A stretch of 50,411 nucleotides of DNA from Streptomyces cavernae. GTDB taxonomy: Bacteria > Actinomycetota > Actinomycetes > Streptomycetales > Streptomycetaceae. Shown one piece after another: positions 23,175 through 31,210 of this stretch. Location of the stretch: NCBI RefSeq assembly GCF_004023625.1, contig NZ_RPDJ01000052.1:1-50411 (forward strand), in the 5' to 3' direction. Position numbers and translations under genes: made by a program. Position 1 is the first letter of the stretch; every line of letters starts with the position of its first letter. The notes beneath the pieces were generated by a model. That model saw only the letters and a list, made by a program, of their open reading frames with translations. It was not told the origin of the DNA and ran no database searches.

Positions 23175-23936
23175 TCAGCCGCGCAGGAAATACAGGACGG
23201 TCATGGTCACGGCGGTGGTCAGGATGACGCCCCGCAGCAGCCAGGCAGGCAGTCGGCGGGCCAGGTGGGCGCCGGCGAAGCCACCGAGCACCGCGCCGGT
23301 GAGCATGGCAGTGAGGAGAAGCGGAGCAGTCAGTGCGTCAGAGGCGATGAGGAACAGCACGGTCGCGCTGAGATAGATGGCTGCGAGCTGTGCGATCCGC
23401 ATCGGGTTGCTGACCGCGGCGTCGAGGCCGAGGCCGATGCTCCACAGGGCCAGCATCATGATGCCTACGGCACCGCCGAAGTATCCGCCGTACACGGCGA
23501 GGAAGAACTGGCTGATCAGAACGGCTCGGGAACTCATGCCGACCGAGCGGCCCAGCGCGCTGCTCAACGCCTGGGACAGGCGACGTCCGAAGGCGAGGAT
23601 CGCCGTGGCGAAGGCGAGTAGCCACGGCGCCGCGGCGTCGAACGACGATGCCGGAAGCACCAGCAGCAGGCCGGCACCGACTCCGCCACCGATCACACTG
23701 ATCGCTGTCAGCGCCTTCGTGGACGTCACCCCGACCGGGGTGATCTCGCGTCGGTACACCCACGCGCTGGCCACGGCCCCGGGGACGAGGGCGACCCGCG
23801 ACACCGCGTTCGCCGTCACCGGTGACAGGCCGAACGCGACGAGAGCCGGCAGCGCCACGAACGTGCCCCCACCACCCATGGCGTTCAACACCCCGGCGGC
23901 AACACCGGCCAGCAGGACAAACAATAACTCGTACAC
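23175..23936 (-). CDS. TauE/SafE-family sulfite/anion exporter
   Basis: About 253 residues from the GTG at 23936 (VYELLFVLLAGVAAGVLNAM); a longer start at 23972 is possible. Family landmarks are the repeated G-G-x-G-x-x-x-x-P half-motifs, here MGGGGTFVALPALVAFGLSP and later YGGYFGGAVGIMMLALWSIG, with 7-8 hydrophobic helices. TauE/SafE proteins export sulfite, sulfoacetate or related anions. It diverges from the LysR gene at 24020 across about 80 bases, which suggests that this regulator controls it. Confidence 0.88.
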   Translation of the reverse strand: MYELLFVLLAGVAAGVLNAMGGGGTFVALPALVAFGLSPVTANAVSRVALVPGAVASAWVYRREITPVGVTSTKALTAISVIGGGVGAGLLLVLPASSFDAAAPWLLAFATAILAFGRRLSQALSSALGRSVGMSSRAVLISQFFLAVYGGYFGGAVGIMMLALWSIGLGLDAAVSNPMRIAQLAAIYLSATVLFLIASDALTAPLLLTAMLTGAVLGGFAGAHLARRLPAWLLRGVILTTAVTMTVLYFLRG

Positions 23937-24019
23937 ACGCCGAGCATCGCCCCGTGACCAGTAGGTCCACAATGCGTAATCGGTGTACCCAGCCTACGGC
24001 TGGACCTTAGGCTCGGGCA

Positions 24020-24970
24020 GTGCGCTACGACCTGGACGACCTGCGGCTCTTTCTCCACATCGTGACGGAGGGATCGATCACGGCGGGTGCTCATCGGATG
24101 CACCTAAGCCTGCCATCGGCCAGCGCCAGAGTGCGCTCACTGGAGCACAGCGCCGGCGTGGCACTGCTGATCCGCGGCCGGCGCGGCGTGCGGCCCACGC
24201 CGGCGGGGACAACCCTGGCTCGCCACGCACGCGACGTACTCGACCGGACCGCGAGGCTCGAAAGCGCCGTAACGAGCTACACCCGGTCCCCGACCACTTC
24301 GCTGACCCTGCTGGGCGGCGGCTCCGCGATGCACCGGTTCGTGCCGCAGGCCCTAGTCTCGTTCCTCCGCGCACACCCGGACGTCGACGTCACAGTGACC
24401 GAGAGCCGTACCCCTCGAACGGTGCGGATGCTCGCCGACGGCGAGGCGGACCTGGGGGTCGTCCTCGACGACGAGGCCCACGACTGCGGCCTGCACATGG
24501 AGCCCCTCGGCGACGACTCCCTCGTCGTGATCGCCCAGGTGGAAGGGATTCTCGCCGGACGGACCGCACTGACCTACAGCGAGGTCGCCGAGCACCCTCT
24601 CGTCGGGCTCCACGCCGCCTCCTCGCTACGCCGCTGGATCGAGAAGCACCTCGGACCCCACGCTCCGGTGGTGCGCTACCGCACCACCGTCGCCAACCTC
24701 GGCATCCTCGTCTCCCTCGCCGCCGCCGGCGTCGGGCTCGCCGTCGTACCGCGTCGCGCCATCGACCCCCACCAGCCACTCGACGTATGCGAACTGCAGG
24801 ACCCCTGGGCCAGCCGCCGCCATCTGCTGGCCTGGGGCGTCAAGGACGACGCCGCATCGACGGCCACCACGGCGCTCGCGGAACACCTGCGCCACGCGGC
24901 ACTGTCCGAGCCCTCCTTCCGCAGAGCACACGGATCCCCCGTCGGTCGGCAGCGCTCCCACGACGGCTGA
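24020..24970 (+). CDS. LysR-family transcriptional regulator
   Basis: A 316-residue LTTR from a GTG start (YDLDDLRLFLHIVTEGSITA, HRMHLSLPSASARVRSLEHS). The effector domain (LTLLGGGSAMHRFVPQALVS, then DLGVVLDDEAHDCGLHMEPL) resembles CysB/CbbR-type anion-responsive regulators. It is divergent from the TauE/SafE exporter gene, and LysR-exporter pairs of this kind are common. An AT-rich pocket at 23970-23990 could hold the operator and promoter. Confidence 0.9.
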   Translation: MRYDLDDLRLFLHIVTEGSITAGAHRMHLSLPSASARVRSLEHSAGVALLIRGRRGVRPTPAGTTLARHARDVLDRTARLESAVTSYTRSPTTSLTLLGGGSAMHRFVPQALVSFLRAHPDVDVTVTESRTPRTVRMLADGEADLGVVLDDEAHDCGLHMEPLGDDSLVVIAQVEGILAGRTALTYSEVAEHPLVGLHAASSLRRWIEKHLGPHAPVVRYRTTVANLGILVSLAAAGVGLAVVPRRAIDPHQPLDVCELQDPWASRRHLLAWGVKDDAASTATTALAEHLRHAALSEPSFRRAHGSPVGRQRSHDG

Positions 24971-25126
24971 CCGAACACCGGACACGGGCCGGAGCGCCCG
25001 GTTCGGGGGCCGAGTGGGGAGCGTGACATACCGGCAGCAGGTGCACGGGTAACGATCTTCCAGCGCACGGGAAACGATCTCCAAACGGGACACTCCACTG
25101 CACGTCAGCCCCACTCGTGAACACCC

Positions 25127-25200
25127 CTCCTCACCGCCGAACGCGACCTCCTCCACAGCCGCCCCGGACAGACGCTGATCGGTGACAAGAACTACTGGGT
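25127..25200 (+). pseudogene. IS982-family-like transposase fragment
   Basis: The plus strand reads LLTAERDLLHSRPGQTLIGD and then KNYWVFVG. This matches the segment around the last catalytic region of IS982-type transposases (L-T-A-E-R-D-L-L ... D-K-N-Y-x-G). Both ends are missing. It abuts the IS630 remnant that starts near 25250. Confidence 0.55.
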
Positions 25201-25249
25201 CTTCGTTGGACCTGGTGACAGGCCACATCTTGGCTGGTGGTCCGGAAGT

Positions 25250-25770
25250 GTGCGGGATCCGGACGGGTGGCGGGCTGACCGGCGAGCAGCGCAAGCGCCG
25301 CGAAGAGGTACGCATGCGGGCCGCCAAGCTCTTCGAGGAAGAAGTAAAAGTCCCGTGTATCGTCAGGGAGTTACGGTCGGCTCGGCCCCGACCTGCAGGC
25401 CAAGCTCGCCGCCTGCCTGGAGGAAGGGTCGGCCAGGAGGGCCGGCCAGGTGTGGACCGCGGCATGGGTGTGCACGCTGGTCGGGCGGAAGTTGCGCCGC
25501 TCCTTCAGCGTCTTCGAATCGTCACCCGGCTGCTGCACCGCATGGGCTACAGCGTGCAGACTCGGCCGGCTCGCCGCCGAACGTGGCGAGGACGCGATCA
25601 CCGCATGGCGGGGGGCGACCTGGCAGGAGGTAAAACCCTCCGGGCGGTGACCGGCGCATTCCTCTGCTTCGAGGACGAAGTGGGCGTGACCGGTTGTCCG
25701 CCCAAGGGCCGCACCTGGAACCGACGCGGCATCACCCCGCGGTTCAAGGTCTCCGGCCGCAGGCGGAGGC
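25250..25770 (+). pseudogene. IS630-family transposase remnant with frame changes
   Basis: The start GIRTGGGLTGEQRKRREEVR, RAAKLFEEEVKVPCIVRELR matches the N-terminal helix-turn-helix of IS630 transposases. In shifted frames it continues with an Arg/Ala-rich middle and then TAWRGATWQEVK, and after another shift LCFEDEVGVTGCPPKGRTW and NRRGITPRFKVSGRR, the first DDE block. The second and third acidic blocks are absent. The remnant ends about 30 bases from the intact anti-sigma-like gene. It is related to, but not identical with, the remnant at 1-224. Confidence 0.75.
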
Positions 25771-25800
25771 GGAGGCGACAGTTTCAACGAGCCGGAACAC

Positions 25801-26535
25801 CTACCGTTTCGGATCAAAGGTCGCGGCGTCGAGTATCCCTGCGACTTCGGCGAGTGTCGCGGCCGAGGCGCTTTTGTGGCAGACATGGACTTCGACAGGG
25901 AATGATGCCTCGTCAGAATGCGCTGTCCAGCCCTGTCGGACCAGCTCCTGCCTCCCTCCCAGCGACCGGCAGCCCTCGCTTGGGCTGGAGTACGGACTGG
26001 GCTCGACTTTCGTCCCCGAGTCCAGGGCCACTGGGCGTTCCGTCTGCCGGAAGGAGATCAGCGCCTCGCCTTCTGCGAGAGTGGGCAGAGGTGCGCAGTC
26101 ATAGTCACCAGTGGTCGTCGGCGGGCAGGGCTTCGTCGCTCTCAAGGGCCGGTTGGTGACGAAGACAGCAGCCGCACTCAGCTGGTCCGCCTGGTCACGG
26201 ACGTACCAGCCGTGGGGCAGGTCGAGGCCGAGCATCCCGTCCGAGAGGTTGATCCGGCGCTCGGCGGAAGAGGGGGAGGTAACCTGAGTTTGCGGAGACG
26301 TGTGCACGCTGAACAGCTGTGAGCTGAGGGAGCTGTAGAGCAAGGCAATCGCCGTCACGCCTGTCACGGTTGCCCCGAACGCCTTACGGCGCCGTTTGCG
26401 CGCCACCACCCGCTGGTGGACCTGGCGCATACGGTCTGGCGGTGCCTGCAGAAGCGGCACTGTGCGTTCGAGGAGTTCGCGCAGCTGCTCCTCCTGCGAG
26501 TCCTTCCCGTCAGTGTTTTGCCTCATGCTCACCAT
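25801..26535 (-). CDS. Membrane protein of the sigma-factor operon (anti-sigma-like)
   Basis: A 244-residue protein: an N-terminal cytoplasmic helical part (SQEEQLRELLERTVPLLQAP, PDRMRQVHQRVVARKRRRKA), one transmembrane helix (FGATVTGVTAIALLYSSLSS, about residues 52-71) and an extracytoplasmic domain with paired Cys (KPCPPTTTGDYDCAP, EGCRS, VHVCHKS). One helix behind a short N-terminal helical segment after a SigE-type sigma gene is the usual anti-sigma layout, but no zinc-anti-sigma H-x3-C-x2-C motif is present. Its start overlaps the sigma stop by 26 bases. A broken copy lies at 2257-2810. Confidence 0.75.
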   Translation of the reverse strand: MVSMRQNTDGKDSQEEQLRELLERTVPLLQAPPDRMRQVHQRVVARKRRRKAFGATVTGVTAIALLYSSLSSQLFSVHTSPQTQVTSPSSAERRINLSDGMLGLDLPHGWYVRDQADQLSAAAVFVTNRPLRATKPCPPTTTGDYDCAPLPTLAEGEALISFRQTERPVALDSGTKVEPSPYSSPSEGCRSLGGRQELVRQGWTAHSDEASFPVEVHVCHKSASAATLAEVAGILDAATFDPKR

Positions 26536-27456
26536 CCTCCACCTCCGTCTTCAAGGCCGGCACGCCGCGCAGCGCATGCAGTGCCTTGGTCGCCTGGCTC
26601 TTGACCGTGCCCGGTCGGCAACCGAGCATCTTGGCCGTCTCCTCGATGCTCAGGTCCTCGAAGTAGCGCAGGACGACCACTGCGCGCTGCCGGGTCGGCA
26701 ACGCACGAACCGCAGCAGCGAGCGAGTGCTGCAGATCGACCTCCGCGAACACGTCCGAGGTGGCGAACTCGGGCAGTTCCCCGTGCGGAACCTCGCCGCG
26801 CCAGCGTCGCTGCCACCACGACGAAAAAGTGTTGACCAAGGCCTTGCGGGCGTACGCCTCCGGGTTCTCCTCAGCGATCCGGGGCCATTTGGGCCACATC
26901 TTGGCCAGTACCGTTTGCACCAAGTCCTCCGCCAGGTGGGCGTCGCCCGTCAGCAGCCACGCCGCGCGAAGCAGCCGTGGACCGCGTGCGGTCACGAACT
27001 CCTCGAAGTCCGACGATGAATCCGTCACCGATACTGACGCCCTGTCACCATCACTCGCCTGTCTGTTTGCTTGAGCGTTGACGCGGTCGGCAGGAGGGAG
27101 AGACGAGCCGATCGCCTCGGCGCGGGCAAATGCCTCGGCAGCTTGTGCCAGCCACACTGCGACTCGTCCCGCTCCGCCTGTGCCGAGCGGTTCCGGTCTG
27201 CGGATGGTGGCGGTGCCGGTCAGTTCACCGCTCACGCCTGCACGCTCGCTACGGTGGGGACGATCAGCGATCGCAATGTCGCCACGCCTCGCGAGACGAG
27301 CGACGAGACAGTCCCCTGGGCGCAGTTCAGGTTTTCGGCGACCTGGCCTTCCGGCAGATCGCAGTAGTGCCGCAGCACCACAGCTGTCCGTTGCCGCAGC
27401 GGTAAGTGGACCAGGGCAGCTTCCAGCCGAACGCGGTCCTCCACCAAGCCGGCCGC
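25847..27456. repeat. Copy B: intact source of the degenerate block at 2257-3173
   Basis: DNA shared with copy A runs from TCGGCGAGTGTCGCGG at 25847 to about 26294 and from about 27100 to 27456. The 26295-27099 part is absent from copy A. Both copies have the same orientation, about 23.6 kb apart, so recombination between them could delete or amplify the region between. Confidence 0.9.
26510..27235 (-). CDS. SigE-type ECF RNA polymerase sigma factor
   Basis: The sigma core starts at DFEEFVTARGPRLLRAAWLL (sigma-2), runs through DLVQTVLAKMWPKWPRIAEE and WWQRRWRGEVPHGELP, and ends in sigma-4 (LPTRQRAVVVLRYFEDLSIE, ETAKMLGCRPGTVKSQATKA). Family members are about 170 residues, which corresponds to the in-frame GTG at 27028. 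The frame extends to an ATG at 27235 that overlaps the upstream sigma stop by four bases and would add about 69 residues (TGTATIRRPEP..., AQAAEAFARAEAIG). Either start is possible, and the extension could be an independent coupled product. It is followed by the anti-sigma-like gene. Confidence 0.88.
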   Translation of the reverse strand: MSGELTGTATIRRPEPLGTGGAGRVAVWLAQAAEAFARAEAIGSSLPPADRVNAQANRQASDGDRASVSVTDSSSDFEEFVTARGPRLLRAAWLLTGDAHLAEDLVQTVLAKMWPKWPRIAEENPEAYARKALVNTFSSWWQRRWRGEVPHGELPEFATSDVFAEVDLQHSLAAAVRALPTRQRAVVVLRYFEDLSIEETAKMLGCRPGTVKSQATKALHALRGVPALKTEVEDGEHEAKH

Positions 27457-27747
27457 GTCAGCCGTCGCCGCGAGTTCCGGCAGTCTCTCCGTAGGCCGCT
27501 CGCCTTGCCAACATCGCTTTGCCGCTCGTGCGGCCGAACGCATCAGTATCCGCCGGGCGTAAGCCTCCGGCGCTCCGTCTCCGATTCGCGGCCATGCCAG
27601 CCACAGCTTGACGAGTGCTTCCTGCAGCAGATCCTCGGCCGCGTGGCGGTCCCCGCCCGCCAGTGAGCCCGCGTAGCCCAGGAGCGCCGACCGGCGGGCC
27701 GTCACGAAATCGTCAAATGCCTGTTCCGGTGCACTTCTCATCTGCAT
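27232..27747 (-). CDS. ECF RNA polymerase sigma factor
   Basis: About 171 residues from the ATG at 27747, which has GGAAGAGG upstream; the frame is open to 27873 but the extra part is Arg-rich and unlike the family. Sigma-2 is AFDDFVTARRSALLGYAGSL and DLLQEALVKLWLAWPRIGDG. The linker is RRILMRSAARAAKRCW. Sigma-4 is LPLRQRTAVVLRHYCDLPEG and QGTVSSLVSRGVATLRS. It is the first gene of a three-gene operon with a second sigma factor and a membrane protein, an uncommon tandem. Its 3' end is duplicated at 2943-3173. Confidence 0.88.
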   Translation of the reverse strand: MQMRSAPEQAFDDFVTARRSALLGYAGSLAGGDRHAAEDLLQEALVKLWLAWPRIGDGAPEAYARRILMRSAARAAKRCWQGERPTERLPELAATADAAGLVEDRVRLEAALVHLPLRQRTAVVLRHYCDLPEGQVAENLNCAQGTVSSLVSRGVATLRSLIVPTVASVQA

Positions 27748-27873
27748 GCGCTGCGCCTCTTCCACTCTGCGTCGCCGGTCGGGTGTGCGGCCCTCGCCGC
27801 GTGTCTCCAGCCTTGTAACCGGGTGGGGACGGAGTACGGCAGCCTGGACCACACGAACTGTGGCGCGCATCAC

Positions 27874-28128
27874 ATGGCGATCGTGCAGGGAACGAGCACG
27901 GCCAGTGCCTTTTCCATGGCGCGGTGGCGTTACGGCGTCGACGACACAAGCCCGACGCGAGAACGTTCCGGGCCCCCGGATGCGGGCAGCGGCAGTCGGT
28001 CACTGCCTGTGCGATTCGGGCGGCACCCGACCGAGGGCAGACGACCACGCGACGGGTGACCGGAAGTACCGGTCAACCGGCCCAGGCAGCGCCGAACCAC
28101 CGCACGACGACTCCCCATCGAAGGACAA
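27874..28128. other. Intergenic gap between the sigma operon and the 28129 operon
   Basis: This divergent gap should hold promoters for both the sigma operon (minus) and the lipoprotein-adaptor-ABC operon (plus). I see no close match to a -10/-35 pair and no strong repeat. A sigma-factor-dependent promoter with a non-standard consensus would not be visible by eye. Confidence 0.4.
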
Positions 28129-29070
28129 GTGATCACATTGCGGTTCCGCAATATCTGGATGGTGCTCGCGGCAGCGAGCATGCTGTCCCTGCCGGCATGC
28201 AGCCAGAGCGACTCCGACAAATCCCCTTCCGCCGTGAGCGACGACGGGGACGTCCAGAGCGGAGGCAGTCCGTCGGCCGCGCCGGCCGGCGCGCTGACCA
28301 TTCCCGAGGACGCCGACCCGGACACGAAAAACCACTACCTCACCGAGAACGCCGTAGCCGCCTGCATGAAAAAGCGCGGGTTCAACTACACGCCGAATCC
28401 CGGCTCCACACAGAACGAGGCGAGCTCGTCGATCGACGGGGCGGATTACGCACTGGCGAAGAAGTACCGGCAGAAGTACGGATTCGGTATCTACTCGAGA
28501 GCCGTCTACCCCAATGATCCGGCTGCACCCGGCCCCGTCCAGAACAAGGACCCCAACGCCCCTTACCGCGCTTCTCTGCCCAGTGCCCAGCAGGGTGCGT
28601 ACGACGAGGCGTTGGGAGCGTCGGAGGCGGCCGAGGACAACGGCAAGTACGCGGGTCCTCCCAAGGGCAGCTGCAGCGCGGAAGCCCACCTGAAGGTGTA
28701 TGGCCCAGCCAAGTCGGCGGCGGAGCAGGGGAAGGAGGACGCTAAGCGGGCAGAGCGCGACAGGCAGGCTGGGCAGGCTCTCAACGGTGACCAGCAACTT
28801 GTCTCCCTCGCCCAGGAATACGCCTCGTGCCTGCGCAAGGCCGGCATCACGGTCGGCAGCACTCAGCCGACCAGCATCGGCGACACGGTGAAGTTCCAGG
28901 TGAGCGCCCAGATTCCGCCGGACGCCAAGCCGCTGAGCAAGGAAGAGGCGATGCCGAAGCTCACCCGTGAGATCGACCTTGCACTCAAGGACCTTGAGTG
29001 CGGCAAGAACTTCAGGGCCGCGTACTGGCCCAAGTACAAGAAGAACCCCTTCGTAGGGAACAACGGGTGA
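28129..29070 (+). CDS. Lipoprotein with four-cysteine pattern (second efflux operon)
   Basis: A 313-residue protein from a GTG start. The signal sequence RFRNIWMVLAAASMLSLPAC ends in the lipobox Cys, followed by a Ser/Asp-rich linker. Mature Cys: VAACMKKRGFNYTP, KGSCSAEAHL, YASCLRKAGITVG and LECGKNF. The order and the C-[LM]-x2-x-G motifs match the lipoprotein at 19402, although overall similarity is low and this one is longer. The stop overlaps the adaptor start by four bases (GTGA). Its position is equivalent to that of the 19402 lipoprotein, which implies a shared role with the adaptor/ABC pump. Confidence 0.85.
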   Translation: MITLRFRNIWMVLAAASMLSLPACSQSDSDKSPSAVSDDGDVQSGGSPSAAPAGALTIPEDADPDTKNHYLTENAVAACMKKRGFNYTPNPGSTQNEASSSIDGADYALAKKYRQKYGFGIYSRAVYPNDPAAPGPVQNKDPNAPYRASLPSAQQGAYDEALGASEAAEDNGKYAGPPKGSCSAEAHLKVYGPAKSAAEQGKEDAKRAERDRQAGQALNGDQQLVSLAQEYASCLRKAGITVGSTQPTSIGDTVKFQVSAQIPPDAKPLSKEEAMPKLTREIDLALKDLECGKNFRAAYWPKYKKNPFVGNNG

Positions 29071-30488
29071 AGCGAGACAAGAAGCGCCAGAGCAGTCGTA
29101 CGACGCGACTGGGCGTGATCGTCGGCGTGGTCGCTCTGGTCGGGGCGGGCGGCTGGTTCGCCGGCACCCGGATGGAGTCGCCCGCAGACGCCGCGGCCGC
29201 GCACCAGCCGCCCAAGGCGGGTCCGGTGACCGTCCCCGTGGAGCAGCGGGCGCTGACCGCCACTGTGGTGGCCCAGGGAAGCCTGGAGTACGGCTCTCCG
29301 AGGAGTCTCACCCTGGCCGGCGCCGTCGGCGTTTCTGAGGAGGGCGGCGAGGGCAATGCCGCGGTCCAGCGGGTCACCAAGGCACCAATCCGCGGAAGCG
29401 AACTGAAGGAGGGCAGTGTCCTCATGCAGGTGAGCGGCAGGCCGGTGATGGTGCTGCGCGGATCGGTACCGATGTACCGGACCATCGGCCCCGGTTCGTC
29501 GGGGGACGACGTCAGACAGCTGCAGAACGCCCTGAACAGGCTGGGCTTCACGACCGGCGGCGTCACAGGGACTTACGGACAGGGCACCGCGTCCGCGGTC
29601 AGCCGCTGGTACCGCAGCAAGGGGTACACGGCGCAGGAACCCAGCACCGCCGACCGGCAGCAGCTGGGACAACTCGAGTCCGCGGTGTCCGACGCACAGC
29701 TCGCGCTGCTCACCGCTCAAAGCTCCGGCGAGGGAACACAGAACGAGCAGGGCGACGGCGGGTCCGTACCGGAATCGGCTGAAGCGCGGGCTTTGCAGAT
29801 CAAGTCGGCGGAAAAACAGCTTGAGTTGGCGAACTCCGCTCTGAGCGCCTTCAAGTCCGGCTACGGAACCAAGGTCCCGGCGGGAGAGGTGATCTTCCTT
29901 CCGAAGCTTCCGGTCCGGGTCGACAAGACCAAGGTGCGCGCGGGCGACGCTCCGGACGGGGAAGTCGCCACCGTGACGAGCGCCGACGTCGTGGTGGAGG
30001 CGGTGGTGCCCGGCACGGACGCCGGTTCGCTGAGGAAGGGGATGCCGGTGCAGGTCACCACACCGGACGGCAAGGAAGCCAAGGGTGTCCTCGGCGAGAT
30101 CGGTGGTTCAGGCGCAGGTCCGGAAGGTCCCGCGGAGAATGACGGGACCGGTGGGGAGGCCGAGGCAGCCACAGGTTCCAGTGGTGGGGCATCCGCGCCT
30201 GTGCCACTGAGAGTCTCCATTCCGGAACCCGGACCGCTGGCAGGCGCTGGGGCGGACGGCGCGGCGACGGTGACCATAAAGGTGGGCGACTCGGACGGCA
30301 AGGTCCTGGCCGTGCCTGTCGCCGCGATCCAGACCTCGGCGGGCGGTCAGGCGCGCGTGCGTGTCCAGCGGGGCAAGCAGGTGGTGAGTGTCGATGTCGA
30401 CCTCGGGATCTCCGCCGACGGGCTCGTCGCTGTGAAGTCAACGGGCAGCGCGCTCAAGGAGGGCGACCTTGTGGTGGTCGGGCTGTGA
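29067..30488 (+). CDS. Peptidoglycan-binding-domain efflux adaptor (HlyD/MacA-like)
   Basis: A 473-residue adaptor from the GTG at 29067. The membrane anchor is residues 14-33 (RLGVIVGVVALVGAGGWFAG). The barrel-sandwich half includes GSVLMQVSGRPVMVLRGSVP and MYRTIGPG. A complete peptidoglycan-binding domain follows (residues 143-182: GDDVRQLQNALNRLGF, GTYGQGTASAVSRWYRSKGY). A Gln/Ser-rich helical hairpin segment comes next, then the membrane-proximal barrel, with a Gly/Glu/Ala-rich loop near residues 350-385. It is the paralogue of the 18117 adaptor. It is co-translated with lipoprotein and ATPase through four-base overlaps. Confidence 0.9.
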   Translation: MKRDKKRQSSRTTRLGVIVGVVALVGAGGWFAGTRMESPADAAAAHQPPKAGPVTVPVEQRALTATVVAQGSLEYGSPRSLTLAGAVGVSEEGGEGNAAVQRVTKAPIRGSELKEGSVLMQVSGRPVMVLRGSVPMYRTIGPGSSGDDVRQLQNALNRLGFTTGGVTGTYGQGTASAVSRWYRSKGYTAQEPSTADRQQLGQLESAVSDAQLALLTAQSSGEGTQNEQGDGGSVPESAEARALQIKSAEKQLELANSALSAFKSGYGTKVPAGEVIFLPKLPVRVDKTKVRAGDAPDGEVATVTSADVVVEAVVPGTDAGSLRKGMPVQVTTPDGKEAKGVLGEIGGSGAGPEGPAENDGTGGEAEAATGSSGGASAPVPLRVSIPEPGPLAGAGADGAATVTIKVGDSDGKVLAVPVAAIQTSAGGQARVRVQRGKQVVSVDVDLGISADGLVAVKSTGSALKEGDLVVVGL

Positions 30489-31210
30489 CCGAATCACTCC
30501 CACACGGTGACACGCCGCACGAAGGCCACGTCATCAAGCTGACCGGGGTCAATCGCACCTTCGACTCGGAACCGCCCGTGCACGCACTGCGGGATGTGAA
30601 CATGACGATCCGGCGAGGGGAGCACCTGTCGATTGTCGGACCGTCCGGTTCCGGGAAGTCCACCCTGCTGAACATATTGGGGCTGCTGGACAGGCCGAGC
30701 TCGGGCGACTACTGGCTCGACGGAGTGAAGACCGGCGCCCTGGCCGACCGTCAGCGCACCGCGCTGCGCGGAAGCCGCATCGGCTTCGTCTTCCAGTCCT
30801 TCCACCTGCTTCCCTACCGGACTGTGGAAGAGAACGTCATGCTGGCGGAGCTCTACCGCAAACCCCGTCCAGGCAGGCGGCGGCGGAACCGTGGCGAACG
30901 GGCCAGAGCAGCCCTGGACCGGGTGGGGCTGTCACACCGGCACGGCTTCAAGCCCGATCGCCTGTCCGGCGGTGAACGCCAGCGCGTGGCCATCGCCCGG
31001 GCTCTGATGAGCGAACCGGCTCTTCTGCTGTGCGACGAACCCACCGGCAACCTCGACAGCGAGAACACCCTCTCGGTCCTGGAGCTCTTCGACCAGCTCT
31101 GCGCCCAGGGCCTGACGCTGGCCGTGATCACCCATGACGATGCGGTCAGCAGGCGTGCGAGCCGACGCGTCCGCATCCGTGACGGGCGGCTCAGCCAGGA
31201 GGTCGCATGA
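30485..31210 (+). CDS. MacB/LolD-type ABC transporter ATPase
   Basis: A 241-residue ATPase from a GTG start overlapping the adaptor stop: Walker A GPSGSGKST, Q-loop FVFQSFHLLPYRTVEENVML, signature LSGGERQRVAIARAL, Walker B LLLCDEPTGNLD and switch His in ITHDDAV. The insertion YRKPRPGRRRRNRGERARAA before the signature is basic. It is paralogous to the ATPase at 17398, with the same gene order but opposite strand. Confidence 0.93.
   Translation: MTESLPHGDTPHEGHVIKLTGVNRTFDSEPPVHALRDVNMTIRRGEHLSIVGPSGSGKSTLLNILGLLDRPSSGDYWLDGVKTGALADRQRTALRGSRIGFVFQSFHLLPYRTVEENVMLAELYRKPRPGRRRRNRGERARAALDRVGLSHRHGFKPDRLSGGERQRVAIARALMSEPALLLCDEPTGNLDSENTLSVLELFDQLCAQGLTLAVITHDDAVSRRASRRVRIRDGRLSQEVA

Noticed and set aside
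24975..25015. A possible terminator after the LysR gene at 24970 (CCGAAC ... GTTCGG)
   Set aside because: The arms are only six bases with a long irregular loop, too weak to call in DNA of this GC content.
27028..27235. Calling the 69-residue sigma N-terminal extension a separate gene
   Set aside because: It has no stop before the sigma core, so it is in frame with it; left as an alternative start.
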